DNA of 64,000 nt. Origin: VAXT01 sp038040395. GTDB lineage: Bacteria > Actinomycetota > Thermoleophilia > Gaiellales > Gaiellaceae. Under the pieces are notes generated by a model, which was not told where the DNA came from, did not search any database, and worked only from the letters and a program-made list of their open reading frames with translations. Made by a program: the position numbers and the translations under genes. This document shows positions 1 through 8,070 of this stretch, piece after piece; within the stretch, counting starts at the first letter, position 1; the number at the start of each line of letters is the position of its first letter. Where the stretch lies: the NCBI GenBank assembly GCA_038040395.1, contig JBBPIJ010000008.1, positions 1 to 64,000 of the forward strand, given 5' to 3'.

Positions 1-2
1 TC

Positions 3-182
3 GAGCAGGTGCTCCGCGTCTACGTCGACCATTACAACAGCCACAGGCCGCATCGAGCGCTTGGCCTGACCCCACCGGCACCAGAGCGGCGACTGCGCCC
101 TGTCAGCTCGCACCCACCGGATCACATCCAGCGACGTGATCGCCTCGGCGGACTCATCCATGAATACGCCGCAGCAGCGTGA
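3..182 (+). mobile_element. Integrase-core transposase, C-terminal fragment (cut by window edge)
   Basis: An open frame enters from the left edge and stops at TGA 180-182, giving 59 residues. It contains YVDHYNSHRPHRALGL, the typical end of the DDE integrase core (rve) domain of IS3/IS481-type transposases, and a tail RRDRLGGLIHEY that many actinobacterial IS elements share. The catalytic DDE residues would lie upstream, outside the window. No terminal inverted repeat can be recognised in the bases that follow. Its position beside two frameshifted genes suggests past insertion activity. Certain as a transposase end; the exact IS family is inferred. Confidence 0.8.
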
Positions 183-271
183 CGGATGGATTTACGCACC
201 CCACACGCTCGACCAGAGGACGGTCGCGATCTCCGAGGCGCGGGCGAGCTGGGCGCGGCGCGGGACGCTCC

Positions 272-957
272 TCATCTCGTCGCCTTCCCCTCAGCGCTCC
301 TCGCCTCGACCGACGGCGGCAGCGGCGGGCGCGATGGATGGAGCCGCGGCACAAACCGCGGCGTGACGCTGGCGTAGTCCTTCCACGCCTCACCGAACTG
401 CTCGCTGACCTCCCGCTCCTCGTGGATCGCGAGGCGCCGGTAGACCACCAGGAGGATCGGGAACATCGCGAGCGTCGCGAACGTCGGCCACTGGAGCAGG
501 AAGCCGACCATGATCAAGATGAAGCCGAGGTATTGGGGGTGGCGGACGCGCGCGTAGGGGCCGCTCGTCGCCAGGGCGCCGTCGCGCTGAGCGCGAAGAG
601 CACCCGCCAGGCCGCAGAGATCAGCCAGAAGCCGCCGATGATGAACGCGTAGCTCGCCAGGTGGAAGGGGCTCACGTGCGGGTCGCCCTTCCAGCCGATC
701 AGGTCCGTCCAAAGGTGGCCGGCGTTGTGGCTGAGGTTCACGCCGGGCACGAGCCCCCCGAGCGGGCCGGAAAGCAGGTAGACGGTTAGCGGATAGCCGT
801 ACATCTCGGTGAAGAGCGCGACGACGAAGGCGGAGAAGCCGCCGAGGGCGCGCCAGTCCCGCTTCGTCTTCGGGTGGAAGAAGCTCGCCGCGAAGACGAT
901 GAAGACCAGCGAGTTGATCACCACGAGCGGCCAGAGGCCGTAGCCGTAGTCGTTCAT
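272..957 (-). pseudogene. Membrane methyltransferase of the isoprenylcysteine/PEMT type, frameshifted
   Basis: Reading from ATG 957, the protein starts MNDYGYGLWPLVVINSLVFI and has several membrane segments. It then loses frame near 590, after ISAAWRVLF. The adjacent frame continues at once with AQRDGALATSGPYARVRHPQ, the SAM-binding motif of the ICMT/PEMT family, and runs to a stop at 272. The two parts join into one protein of about 228 residues if one base is restored near 590, so this is either a single-base deletion or a sequencing error. If intact it would methylate a small molecule, lipid or prenyl-type substrate in the membrane. The substrate is unknown. Confidence 0.7.
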
Positions 958-970
958 CGCGCCCGCTCCC

Positions 971-1117
971 CTAAGCTGCGCGCGACCACCAGACGACGGC
1001 AATCGCGAGCAGGAGGAGGGCGCCCATCAGCCCGAGGCTGAAGACCCAGTCGAAGGTCGTTCGGAGGATCACATTGAGCTCGTCCGGTTTGTCGATGCGG
1101 ACCGTCGTCAGCTCCAC
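971..1117 (-). CDS. Small single-pass membrane protein, 48 residues, unknown function
   Basis: GTG 1117 starts two bases after the stop of the upstream hibernation-factor gene, and TAG 973-971 ends the frame. The N-terminal half is polar (VELTTVRIDKPDELNVIL). It is followed by one hydrophobic helix (about residues 26-43) and a short WWSRAA tail, as expected of a tail-anchored or single-pass protein. It is probably co-transcribed with the gene before it and the methyltransferase after it. Nothing here identifies a function. The tight packing and clean topology make a real gene more likely than chance. Confidence 0.55.
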   Translation of the reverse strand: MELTTVRIDKPDELNVILRTTFDWVFSLGLMGALLLLAIAVVWWSRAA

Positions 1118-1119
1118 GG

Positions 1120-2517
1120 CTACTCCTCGGCCGCCCAAATGAGACGGTAGTGACCGTCGAAGCGGTGGTAGAGGACGGCGCCCCGTCCGCGCGCGCGGTC
1201 GACGAAGAAGAGGAACGGGCCGTCGGCGACGTCGAGCGCCTCGATCGCCTCGCCGATCTCCAGCACCGGCGCGGGCGCCGGATCGAGCGCGACCGGCTCG
1301 ACAAAGGTGCCGTCCGAGGGGGAGATCTGCTTGAGATGGACGGCGCCCTCGTCGCCGACGTAGACGACGCTCTCCTCCCTCGTGGAGGCGTTGGTGAACA
1401 GGTGGAAATCGTAGTCGAGCATCCGCATCTCCCAGACTGCCTCCTCCACCGACATCGGCTCGAGCGCGAACGTCTTCGTTCGGATGAGCCGACGCTCCTC
1501 GGGCGGGCGCGGGAAGTAGTAGGGCCGGTGTGTGGGGAGATCACCATGTCGCCACCGGCCTGGCTCGGCGATGCCTGGCTCGCGTCGCCGCGCCGTCTCC
1601 CGCTCGGTGAGCTCTGTGAGTCGGCCGCGGAGGCGCTCGGCCAGCAGGTCGATCGCCTCCGACATCTCCGGCGCGGCGACATGCGCGCGGATGATCCGGC
1701 CGCTCACGTCCATCGTCGCCTTGGCGATCGCCGGGCGCTCGAGTGCAGGATCCGCTTCCCTGACGAGCGTCGCTCGCGCGAACAGCACCGGGCGGGGTGC
1801 AAGCCGGGCGAGCTTGGCCAGCTTCTCCTCGGCCGCGTGCCGGGCGCTCTCCGAGACCTGCCCACGCGCCGTCACGTGTACAGGCACAGCCAGTTCCGCG
1901 CGCCGCGCCCCGCCCTGTCGGAGGTCGAGCCTAAGCGCCCGCCTCCCTCGCGGCGTCAACCCGAAGTTCCGGTCGACCAGTCCGTCCAGCAGCAGCTCGC
2001 GTGTGTGGCGGTAAGGCGGAGGTCCGCCGGAGTCGATCATCACTTGCACCGCCGCCAGCGCACTCCCGGAGGCGGCGAACCGCTCGTCGAAGCTGATGTC
2101 GCCGCGGCGGAAGCTCAGCCCCGGCTGCGTCGCGAGCAACTCGTCCGCTGACGCGAGCCGCTCGACGCAAACGCCGTCGACGACCACGTCCAGCGTGCCG
2201 TCCGCCCGTTCGAGGATCTCCAGCGTGGAGCCGGTCTCGGAGCGGCCGCGAAAGAGCAGCGGTGGCGCGGCCTGCGGTGCGGACGGTTCGGCCGCACCGT
2301 GAAACAGGTGCTCATGCCAGCGTCGCCGCTCCTGCTCGTCGGCGACCGCCTCGACGAGCAGCCGGTCGAAGCGAGTCGCGAGCTCGGTCATCCGTTCGCG
2401 CAGGTGACGGCGGACGCGGCTGCCAGGCCGCGCGTGCCGGTGCTCCTCCTGGACATGGTGATACTCGTGCACGACCTGTTCGAGCTCGTCGCGCGAGATG
2501 ACAGAGCCGGTCGTCAC
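1120..2517 (-). CDS. Long HPF/RaiA-type ribosome hibernation protein with extra N-terminal region
   Basis: The C-terminal part holds the S30AE_C-type fold that dimerises hibernating 70S ribosomes (RTKTFALEPMSVEEAVWEM... FHLFTNA... YVGDEG), followed by what looks like a second copy (VLEIGEAIEALDV... FLFFVDR... YHRFDGHYRLI). Before it, about residues 200-315 resemble the RNA-binding S30AE domain. The first 170 or so residues are not typical of HPF: they begin with a charged helical segment (EYHHVQEEHRHARPGSRVRR). GTG 2517 is preferred over ATG 2592 and ATG 2553 because homology-like sequence begins there and AAGG lies about 9 bases upstream. Mycobacteria keep a related protein (Rv0079) in the DosR dormancy regulon, which fits the neighbours here. 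Confidence 0.7.
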   Translation of the reverse strand: MTTGSVISRDELEQVVHEYHHVQEEHRHARPGSRVRRHLRERMTELATRFDRLLVEAVADEQERRRWHEHLFHGAAEPSAPQAAPPLLFRGRSETGSTLEILERADGTLDVVVDGVCVERLASADELLATQPGLSFRRGDISFDERFAASGSALAAVQVMIDSGGPPPYRHTRELLLDGLVDRNFGLTPRGRRALRLDLRQGGARRAELAVPVHVTARGQVSESARHAAEEKLAKLARLAPRPVLFARATLVREADPALERPAIAKATMDVSGRIIRAHVAAPEMSEAIDLLAERLRGRLTELTERETARRREPGIAEPGRWRHGDLPTHRPYYFPRPPEERRLIRTKTFALEPMSVEEAVWEMRMLDYDFHLFTNASTREESVVYVGDEGAVHLKQISPSDGTFVEPVALDPAPAPVLEIGEAIEALDVADGPFLFFVDRARGRGAVLYHRFDGHYRLIWAAEE

Positions 2518-2619
2518 GACGACAAGCCTTGCGCAGGAACAGGCGTGGTGCATCGGTGCTTGGTCCGATCCGTGCTGCGGCTTTCTCCGCACGCAGCGGC
2601 GGCGCCGTTCAGTCGCGCG

Positions 2620-2987
2620 CGAGCGCGAGCACCCGCTCGACCGCAGTCGTCAGCGGGGGCGCTACCTCGGTTACGGGCTCGCGCCTGCTGGGGCGGTGCC
2701 CCACGAACTGAACGAGCACGACCGAGCATCGCTCGAAGCGGTCGCCGAGCTCGCAGCCGAGAAAGGCCTCGAGACGAAGACTCGTCTCGCGACCGGCAAT
2801 GCGGGCGACGAGATCGTGTCTTACGCCGATGAGATCGACGCCGACCTCATCGTGGTCGGCTCACGAGGTCACGGTGCGATCGCGCGCGTTGCTCGGGAGC
2901 GTGTCCCGTGGAGTGCTGCACGAGGCCCGGCGGCCCGTCCAGGTCGTCCGCGGCTCACATGTTCCCGTCAAAGCTATCGCCAGTTAG
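2620..2987 (+). pseudogene. Universal stress protein (UspA family), degraded and frameshifted
   Basis: One frame reads DADLIVVGSRGHGAIA, the strand and ATP-binding loop of a UspA domain, then breaks near 2885. The next frame carries on with RALLGSVSRGVLHEARRPVQ up to TAG 2985-2987, the canonical end of the same domain. A single extra base explains the shift. The N-terminal third, including the start and first ATP-binding strand, cannot be recognised, so the 5' limit given is approximate. It is probably a dead copy: two intact UspA genes lie 2.5-3.5 kb away. Confidence 0.6.
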
Positions 2988-3025
2988 GCAACGGTGGCCG
3001 CCTGCGGGCGGCCCGTCGTCGTTGT

Positions 3026-3664
3026 TCATTCCTGCAGGAAGCCTTCAGCAAGCGCATAACGCACGAGCTCGGCCCGGCTCGAAAGACGGAGCTTCTGCAT
3101 GATGTGGGCGCGGTGAGTCTCCGCTGTGCGGACCGAGATATAGAGCTGCTCCGCGATCTCCTGATTCGTGTGACCTAGAGCGAGCAGCCGCAGCACCTCA
3201 CGCTCACGATCAGAGAGCGGATCCTCCTCTGCGCGGCGTCGCTCGTCAGTCTCCGCCGCGACAAGCCGGGCTCCGAGTTCCGGATTGACGTAGCGCCCGC
3301 CTCGAGCGAGTTCTCGAATGGCCGCTACGAGCTCGACGTCAGCCGCCTCCTTGAGGACGTAGCCGCTCGCGCCCGCTTCGAATGCCTCGCGGACGTACTG
3401 AGGATCGTCCTGCATCGAGAGCATCAGCACTTTGGTCTGCGGTTGCTCGTGCAGGAGCTGCGGCACCACCTCGAGGCCGCTTTGATCCGGCATGACAATG
3501 TCGAGCAGGATCACGTCCGGCTTCGACGAGCGGGCCTCGAAGATCGCATCCTTCGCTGTACCGGCCTCGCCGACCGTCTCGAGATCCTCCTCGGCGTTCA
3601 GGAGGAGCGCGAGCCCGGAGCGAACGACGGCATGGTCGTCGACGATCAGGACGCGCACGCTCAT
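3026..3664 (-). CDS. NarL/FixJ-family response regulator (DevR-like)
   Basis: The N-terminal receiver domain (residues 1-120) has the acidic pair D9/D10, phospho-acceptor D55 in VILLDIVMPD and the conserved lysine in YVLKEA. The C-terminal LuxR-type helix-turn-helix (about 146-205) reads LSDREREVLRLLALGHTNQE then VRTAETHRAHIMQKL. At 212 residues it is the normal size. Its ATG overlaps the stop of the histidine kinase gene by four bases (ATGA), so the two are co-translated and almost certainly a cognate pair. Stress proteins and an alcohol dehydrogenase next to it suggest a hypoxia or starvation regulon; its targets are inferred only. Confidence 0.93.
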   Translation of the reverse strand: MSVRVLIVDDHAVVRSGLALLLNAEEDLETVGEAGTAKDAIFEARSSKPDVILLDIVMPDQSGLEVVPQLLHEQPQTKVLMLSMQDDPQYVREAFEAGASGYVLKEAADVELVAAIRELARGGRYVNPELGARLVAAETDERRRAEEDPLSDREREVLRLLALGHTNQEIAEQLYISVRTAETHRAHIMQKLRLSSRAELVRYALAEGFLQE

Positions 3665-5310
3665 TCGATTGGGACCTCGACTGCGATCGTCGTTCCAGAG
3701 CCATCTCCTCGCGACTCGATCCGCAACCGGCCTCCGACGAGCGCGAGCCGCTCGCGCATTCCGACAAGGCCGAAGCCACCTTCCGGCGGGGCCTCTGGGT
3801 CGAAACCCGCCCCGTCGTCCTCGACGACGGCCGAGACCCTCTCGTCGCGCTGGGTTAGCAGAACGCTGACGTGCTTTGCCCGAGCGTGTTTCACCACGTT
3901 CGTCAGCGACTCTTGCACGCTTCGATAGAGAGCCGACTCGACGTCTTCCGGCAATCGTTCGTTCGACCCGGGCGCCTGGAAGTCGACTGCGATACCGGAC
4001 TGATCGGAAAACGCTGTGGTGAGCCTCTCGAGCGCGGGCACGAGACCGAAGTCGTCGAGCGCCTTTGGTCGCAGTTCCACCGCGAGCTGTCGCACGTCCT
4101 GCAACGTCGCGACGACGCGCTTGCGCAGCTCGCCAATCGCAGCCATCGCCGGCTCACCCTCCACGTGCTCCTCGAGCGACTTCAGCCCGAGCACGATCGA
4201 CGTGAGCGCTTGCCCCGTTTCGTCATGCAGCTCGCGGGCAAGCCGGCGGCGCTCCCCCTCCTGCGCATCGAGGACCCGCCGGAGTGAGTCTCGGGCAATG
4301 CGCTCGGACAGGTCGACGGCCAGCGCCGCACGGTCGGCAAAGGTTTCCGCCACCCGGAGATCCGTGTCGGAGAACCGAGCATCGCGGCCGATCTTGTCGT
4401 GCACCGCCAGGACTCCGATCACCTTCTCTCGCACGACGAGCGGAACCCAGAGCCCCGTGCGGGCATCGACGACCCGCGTGACGTCGCGGTTCACCTCGGG
4501 GTCGTCGAGGATCGAGTCGATGCGCTCACTGCGACCGCGTTCCATGACACGCCCACTCTTCGATACCGCCCGCGGCACGGTTTTCCCAACCAGCTCCTGC
4601 CCGCCTTCGCCCGCCGCGGCTGCGAAACGCAGCTCGTCACTGCCCTTAGGCAAGAGCACTGCAACGAAGCTCGCGTTCAGCAACTCGCGGAGGCGGCGCA
4701 CGATGAGGTCGAGCAGAGGCTCGAGCTCCGTCTCGGATGCCAGCGCGTTCCCTACTTCGTTGAGCGATTCGAGCTGGCTCGACCACGCGGTGGCGGCTTC
4801 GAACAGCCGTGCGTTCGCGATCGACACGGCCGCCTGACCGGCGAGCAGACCCAGGATCTCTTCATCCTCCTCGGTGAAGTCCTCTCCGCCTGCCTTCTCC
4901 GTCAGGTAGAGGTTCCCGTACGCGACTCCCCGCAGGTGGATCGGGACCCCGAGAAACGTTCGCATCTGGGGATGGTTGGGAGGAAAGCCGACCGACCGCT
5001 CATGCTTGCCGAGGTCGTGGAGCCGAAGCGGCTTCGCCTCGCTGATGAGTACGCCGAGGATTCCCCGCCCGCGGGGCAGCTCGCCGATCGCCGCGTGGGT
5101 CTCCGGATCGAGGCCTGTCGTCAGGAAACGTTCGAGCTCGGAGCCACTCCGATCGATCACACCGAGAGCCGCGTAGCGAGCCCCTGTCAACGCCGCGGCC
5201 GCCTCCACCAGCTGCTGGAGCAAGGCATCGAGCGAGAGCTCCGCGGTGATCGCGACCGTCGCACCGACGAAGGCCCGAAGGCGATCTGCAGCCGGAGTGA
5301 CGGGCTCCAT
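3661..5310 (-). CDS. GAF-GAF sensor histidine kinase, DevS/DosT-like
   Basis: The 549-residue soluble kinase has GAF1 (about 22-170), GAF2 (about 195-335), a HisKA_3 dimerisation domain with phospho-acceptor H362 in RRLARELHDETGQALTS, and a C-terminal HATPase domain (N box SLTNVVKHARA, G box VVEDDGAGFDP). There are no membrane segments. GAF1 contains GFPPNHPQMRTFLGVPI and GNLYLTEKAGG. These closely resemble GAF-A of mycobacterial DevS/DosT, where a histidine in this stretch binds heme; H113 is the candidate ligand here. That makes an O2/NO/CO or redox sensor plausible but unproven. It overlaps its response regulator by four bases. Confidence 0.9.
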   Translation of the reverse strand: MEPVTPAADRLRAFVGATVAITAELSLDALLQQLVEAAAALTGARYAALGVIDRSGSELERFLTTGLDPETHAAIGELPRGRGILGVLISEAKPLRLHDLGKHERSVGFPPNHPQMRTFLGVPIHLRGVAYGNLYLTEKAGGEDFTEEDEEILGLLAGQAAVSIANARLFEAATAWSSQLESLNEVGNALASETELEPLLDLIVRRLRELLNASFVAVLLPKGSDELRFAAAAGEGGQELVGKTVPRAVSKSGRVMERGRSERIDSILDDPEVNRDVTRVVDARTGLWVPLVVREKVIGVLAVHDKIGRDARFSDTDLRVAETFADRAALAVDLSERIARDSLRRVLDAQEGERRRLARELHDETGQALTSIVLGLKSLEEHVEGEPAMAAIGELRKRVVATLQDVRQLAVELRPKALDDFGLVPALERLTTAFSDQSGIAVDFQAPGSNERLPEDVESALYRSVQESLTNVVKHARAKHVSVLLTQRDERVSAVVEDDGAGFDPEAPPEGGFGLVGMRERLALVGGRLRIESRGDGSGTTIAVEVPIE

Positions 5311-5376
5311 GCTGAGAAAGCTTATCCCGGCACAGCCTCGCTCTCGCGGCGCCGAACCCCTTAAGGCCCGGCCGCC

Positions 5377-5832
5377 CTAGTTAGGCCACTTGGCGGGCCG
5401 CGTTTGCTCTCGCTTGACGACGAGAACCGGGCGATCGGCCCGGTGCACAACGGCCTCGGAGACGCTGCCGAGGACTGCGCCGGCGATTGCACCACGACCG
5501 CGTGAGCCGACGATGATCAGATCAACGTCGCGAGAGCGCGCGAGCGCGACGATCGCCTCAGCGGGATGGCCCTCGAGGATCTCAGTCTCGACCTCGGCGC
5601 CCTCGATCGCCGCGTCCGCGGAAGCCTCGTCCATGACCAGCCGTCCCCGCTCCAGCTCATGGGTCAAAGCTCGCTGGTAAACGGGGTCTCCGAGCACAGG
5701 CAACGGTGCGTGTCGCACGTAGACGATGGTCGTCTCAGCACCGGCTTCGCAAGCGAGGTCCAGTCCCTTCCGAACTGCCTCGCGACCGCCTGGCGATCCG
5801 TCGGTTGCGATGAGGAATCTCTTCCTCTGCAT
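5377..5832 (-). CDS. Universal stress protein, UspA family
   Basis: This is a single UspA domain of 151 residues. The first strand is RFLIATDGSPGGREAVRKGL, and the ATP-binding loop GSRGRGAIAGAVLGSVSEAV matches the G-2x-G-9x-G(S/T) pattern of ATP-binding Usp proteins. A strong ribosome binding site (AAAGGAGG) sits eight bases before the ATG. It is transcribed divergently from the next UspA gene across 158 bases, so the two probably share a control region. It lies upstream of the kinase-regulator pair on the same strand, a context typical of dormancy or hypoxia stress genes. Confidence 0.92.
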   Translation of the reverse strand: MQRKRFLIATDGSPGGREAVRKGLDLACEAGAETTIVYVRHAPLPVLGDPVYQRALTHELERGRLVMDEASADAAIEGAEVETEILEGHPAEAIVALARSRDVDLIIVGSRGRGAIAGAVLGSVSEAVVHRADRPVLVVKREQTRPAKWPN

Positions 5833-5990
5833 GGCTGTGCCTCCTTTCTGGGCACAGCGTGAGCCGCCGCCTGCGAGCCGGCATCCGTACTTCTTACCTT
5901 GCTGGATCAGGCGAAACCACGATGGCCGTGCGCCTACTGCCCGGAACGATCTGCTCGATAGACAACGGAAGCAGTCGAAAGGAGGCTGTG
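5833..5990. promoter_or_regulatory. Divergent control region between two UspA genes
   Basis: This 158-base gap must carry the promoters of both flanking stress genes. Near-identical ribosome binding sites (AAAGGAGG) stand at each end, at 5978-5985 on the plus strand and about 5840-5847 on the minus strand. No clear DosR-type palindrome or sigma-70 pair could be picked out by eye. Confidence 0.4.
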
Positions 5991-6479
5991 ATGTTCAAGA
6001 CCATCATCTGGGCGACGGACGGTTCTGAGACCGCCGACGGCGCGCTGTCCTTCGCAAAGGCGCTCGCCGCTTGTGACGGCGGAAAGCTCGTCGTCGTCCA
6101 CAACAACGAGCTCCTCGTCGGGAAGGCCGGCGGCTATCCGCTCCTGGCGGACGAGGACGAGCTCGAAGGCAAGATCCACGACCAGGTGGACGAGTTGAAG
6201 GCTGAAGGCTTTGACGTCTCCCTCAAGCTCGTCACGGGCGTCGAGACAGACGCCGCACACCTGATCGCCGACGCCGCGCGCGAAGCGGTCGCCGACGTGA
6301 TCGTCGTGGGCACGCGCGGACACGCGCCAGTCGCCGGTATCCTCGTCGGAAGCCTCGCCCAGCGGCTCGTCACCCAGCGGCTTCTGCATATCGCACCATG
6401 CCCGGTCATGGCCGTTCCTGCGGCCAAGCAGCGAGAACAGAGAGACCGGAACCGCGAGCACGCCGCCACGTCACGCTGA
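5991..6479 (+). CDS. Universal stress protein, UspA family
   Basis: The start is ATG 5991, supported by AAAGGAGG six bases upstream and by the UspA opening MFKTIIWATDGSETADGAL. An upstream in-frame extension to 5859 is non-homologous and is rejected. The 162-residue protein ends with the nucleotide loop GTRGHAPVAGILVGSLAQRL and PCPVMAV, so ATP binding is expected. The extra C-terminal tail is charged (KQREQRDRNREHAATSR). It is followed by the zinc alcohol dehydrogenase in the same direction, probably as one stress transcript. Confidence 0.92.
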   Translation: MFKTIIWATDGSETADGALSFAKALAACDGGKLVVVHNNELLVGKAGGYPLLADEDELEGKIHDQVDELKAEGFDVSLKLVTGVETDAAHLIADAAREAVADVIVVGTRGHAPVAGILVGSLAQRLVTQRLLHIAPCPVMAVPAAKQREQRDRNREHAATSR

Positions 6480-6637
6480 CCGATCCCGATGTGGCGGGCG
6501 GCTGCCCGGTCGCCCGCCGCCTCGAGCGGATTGCGGGAAAACCCGCACAGGTTTTGCGAGACCTCGCCGATGGCGCGACTCTTCCCGCACGCGAAAGTCA
6601 AGAGGACCGAAAGTCAAGTAGACCGAAAGGAGATGTC

Positions 6638-7735
6638 ATGAAAGCACTCACATTTCAAGGGCCGGGTCAGCGCAGGTGGGAAGAGATGCCCGATCCACGC
6701 ATCCAGGATCCAACCGATGCGATCGTGCGGATCGATTCCTCGACCATCTGCGGGACCGACCTCCACATCCTGAAAGGCGACGTCCCCGAAGTGACGCCCG
6801 GTACGATCCTCGGGCACGAGGCCGTTGGCACGATCGTCGAGGCCGGCGACAGCGTCACGACCTTCGCAGAGGGCGATCGCGTCCTGGTGTCGTGCATCAG
6901 CTCGTGCGGCCGATGTCGCTTTTGCAAGGAAGGCAAGTACGGGCTCTGCAGCGGCGGGGGCGGGTGGATCTTCGGGCACTTAATCGACGGCCTCCAGGCC
7001 GAGTACGCACGAGTGCCGTTTGCCGACACCTCGCTCTACAAGATCCCCGAGGAGCTCAGCGACGAGCAGGTTCTGTTCCTCGCTGACATCCTTCCGACGG
7101 CATTTGAGGTCGGGGTGCTCAACGGAGGCGTCCAGCCGGGAGACACCGTCGCGATCGTGGGCGCGGGACCGATCGGGCTCGCCACCATCCTCACGGCGAA
7201 GCTTTATACGCCCGGGCGGATCGTCGCCATCGACCTCGCGGACTCGCGACTCGAGAAGGCGGCCGAGCTCGGCGCAGACGTGACGATCAACAACGGCACT
7301 GAAGACGCAGTGGCGAAAGTGATGCAGCTGACCGGCGACCTCGGCGCTGACGTAGCGGTCGAGGCGGTCGGCATGCCCGAGACGTTCGAGCTCTGCACAG
7401 ATCTGATTCGCCCAGGTGGTCGCGTGGCCAACGTCGGTGTTCACGGGCATCCGGTGACTCTCCACCTGGAGAAGCTCTGGACCCGTGACGTCACGATCAC
7501 GACCGGGCTCGTCGACACGAACACGACGCCGCAGCTCATGAAGCTCATCGCCGAGGGTCGCCTCGACGCGACGCCGTTCGCAACGCACACGTTCGCACTG
7601 GAGGACGCGATGGCCGCCTACGACACGTTCGCCGACGCGGCCAACACGCACGCGCTGAAAGTCGTGCTCGAGGCCGATCCTGTGGTCAACGAACAAGTCG
7701 AGCCGGAGAAAGCGCTTGTCGCTCACAGCGGCTGA
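6638..7735 (+). CDS. Zinc-dependent alcohol dehydrogenase (MDR family)
   Basis: The protein has 365 residues. Catalytic zinc ligands are visible as C in STICGTDLHIL and HE in GHEAVG. The structural zinc lobe is CGRCRFCKEGKYGLC. The Rossmann motif is VAIVGAGPIGLATI (NAD(P)-binding). It interconverts an alcohol and an aldehyde or ketone with NAD(P)H. ATG 6638 follows the ribosome binding site AAAGGAG; an upstream in-frame extension to 6398 has no homology. It follows a UspA gene by about 160 bases. Enzymes of this type are often induced with stress proteins under oxygen limitation, where they may recycle reductant. The substrate cannot be deduced. Confidence 0.9.
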   Translation: MKALTFQGPGQRRWEEMPDPRIQDPTDAIVRIDSSTICGTDLHILKGDVPEVTPGTILGHEAVGTIVEAGDSVTTFAEGDRVLVSCISSCGRCRFCKEGKYGLCSGGGGWIFGHLIDGLQAEYARVPFADTSLYKIPEELSDEQVLFLADILPTAFEVGVLNGGVQPGDTVAIVGAGPIGLATILTAKLYTPGRIVAIDLADSRLEKAAELGADVTINNGTEDAVAKVMQLTGDLGADVAVEAVGMPETFELCTDLIRPGGRVANVGVHGHPVTLHLEKLWTRDVTITTGLVDTNTTPQLMKLIAEGRLDATPFATHTFALEDAMAAYDTFADAANTHALKVVLEADPVVNEQVEPEKALVAHSG

Positions 7736-7868
7736 CATCCCCTCCCAGACCATCGACGTCATCCTGCGCGACGGCTCGACACTTCGGCTCAGGGCGCCCG
7801 CACAACATGATCGCAGACAGAGTGGATCGCCAGGCAGCCTGAGCGCCGGGCTGCCAGGGGCACGATAA
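7716..7868 (+). pseudogene. Remnant of an acyl-CoA synthetase/GNAT protein, N-terminal end only
   Basis: A 50-codon frame reads DIPSQTIDVILRDGSTLRLR, matching the usual beginning of large acetyltransferase/acyl-CoA synthetase (ADP-forming) fusion proteins (..VILRDGSTVRVRP..). Homology then ends and the frame stops at TAA 7866-7868. It starts inside the 3' end of the alcohol dehydrogenase gene. Such fusion genes commonly accompany UspA and alcohol dehydrogenase genes in stress clusters, so this looks like the leftover of a deletion that brought tRNA-Phe close. Confidence 0.55.
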
Positions 7869-7910
7869 TCCAGCCGTGTGTTAGCTAACCTGGAACCCTC
7901 TTCACTACGC

Positions 7911-7983
7911 GGCGAGGTAGCTCAGTTGGTAGAGCACACGGCTGAAAACCGTGGTGTCGCCGGTTCGATTCCGGCCCTCGCCA
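7911..7983 (+). tRNA. tRNA-Phe (anticodon GAA)
   Basis: The cloverleaf is complete. The acceptor stem GGCGAGG pairs with CCTCGCC, the anticodon stem CACGG/CCGTG encloses loop CTGAAAA with GAA at 7944-7946, and the T arm contains GGTTCGATTCC. The discriminator base is A7983. The CCA end is not fully encoded (ACCT follows), so it is added after transcription. Confidence 0.97.
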
Positions 7984-8070
7984 CCTGACTTTTGCAGGCT
8001 CCCTAGGACCGCGAAAAAAGGACGTCCGGACCGGTGCTACCGTGTCGCGAACGCCCTCTTGGGGCGGAGA

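Noticed and set aside
5355..5370. CCTTAAGG palindrome as a DosR-type box upstream of the GAF kinase
   Set aside because: The flanks do not continue the symmetry and lack the GGGAC/GTCCC arms of the known box.
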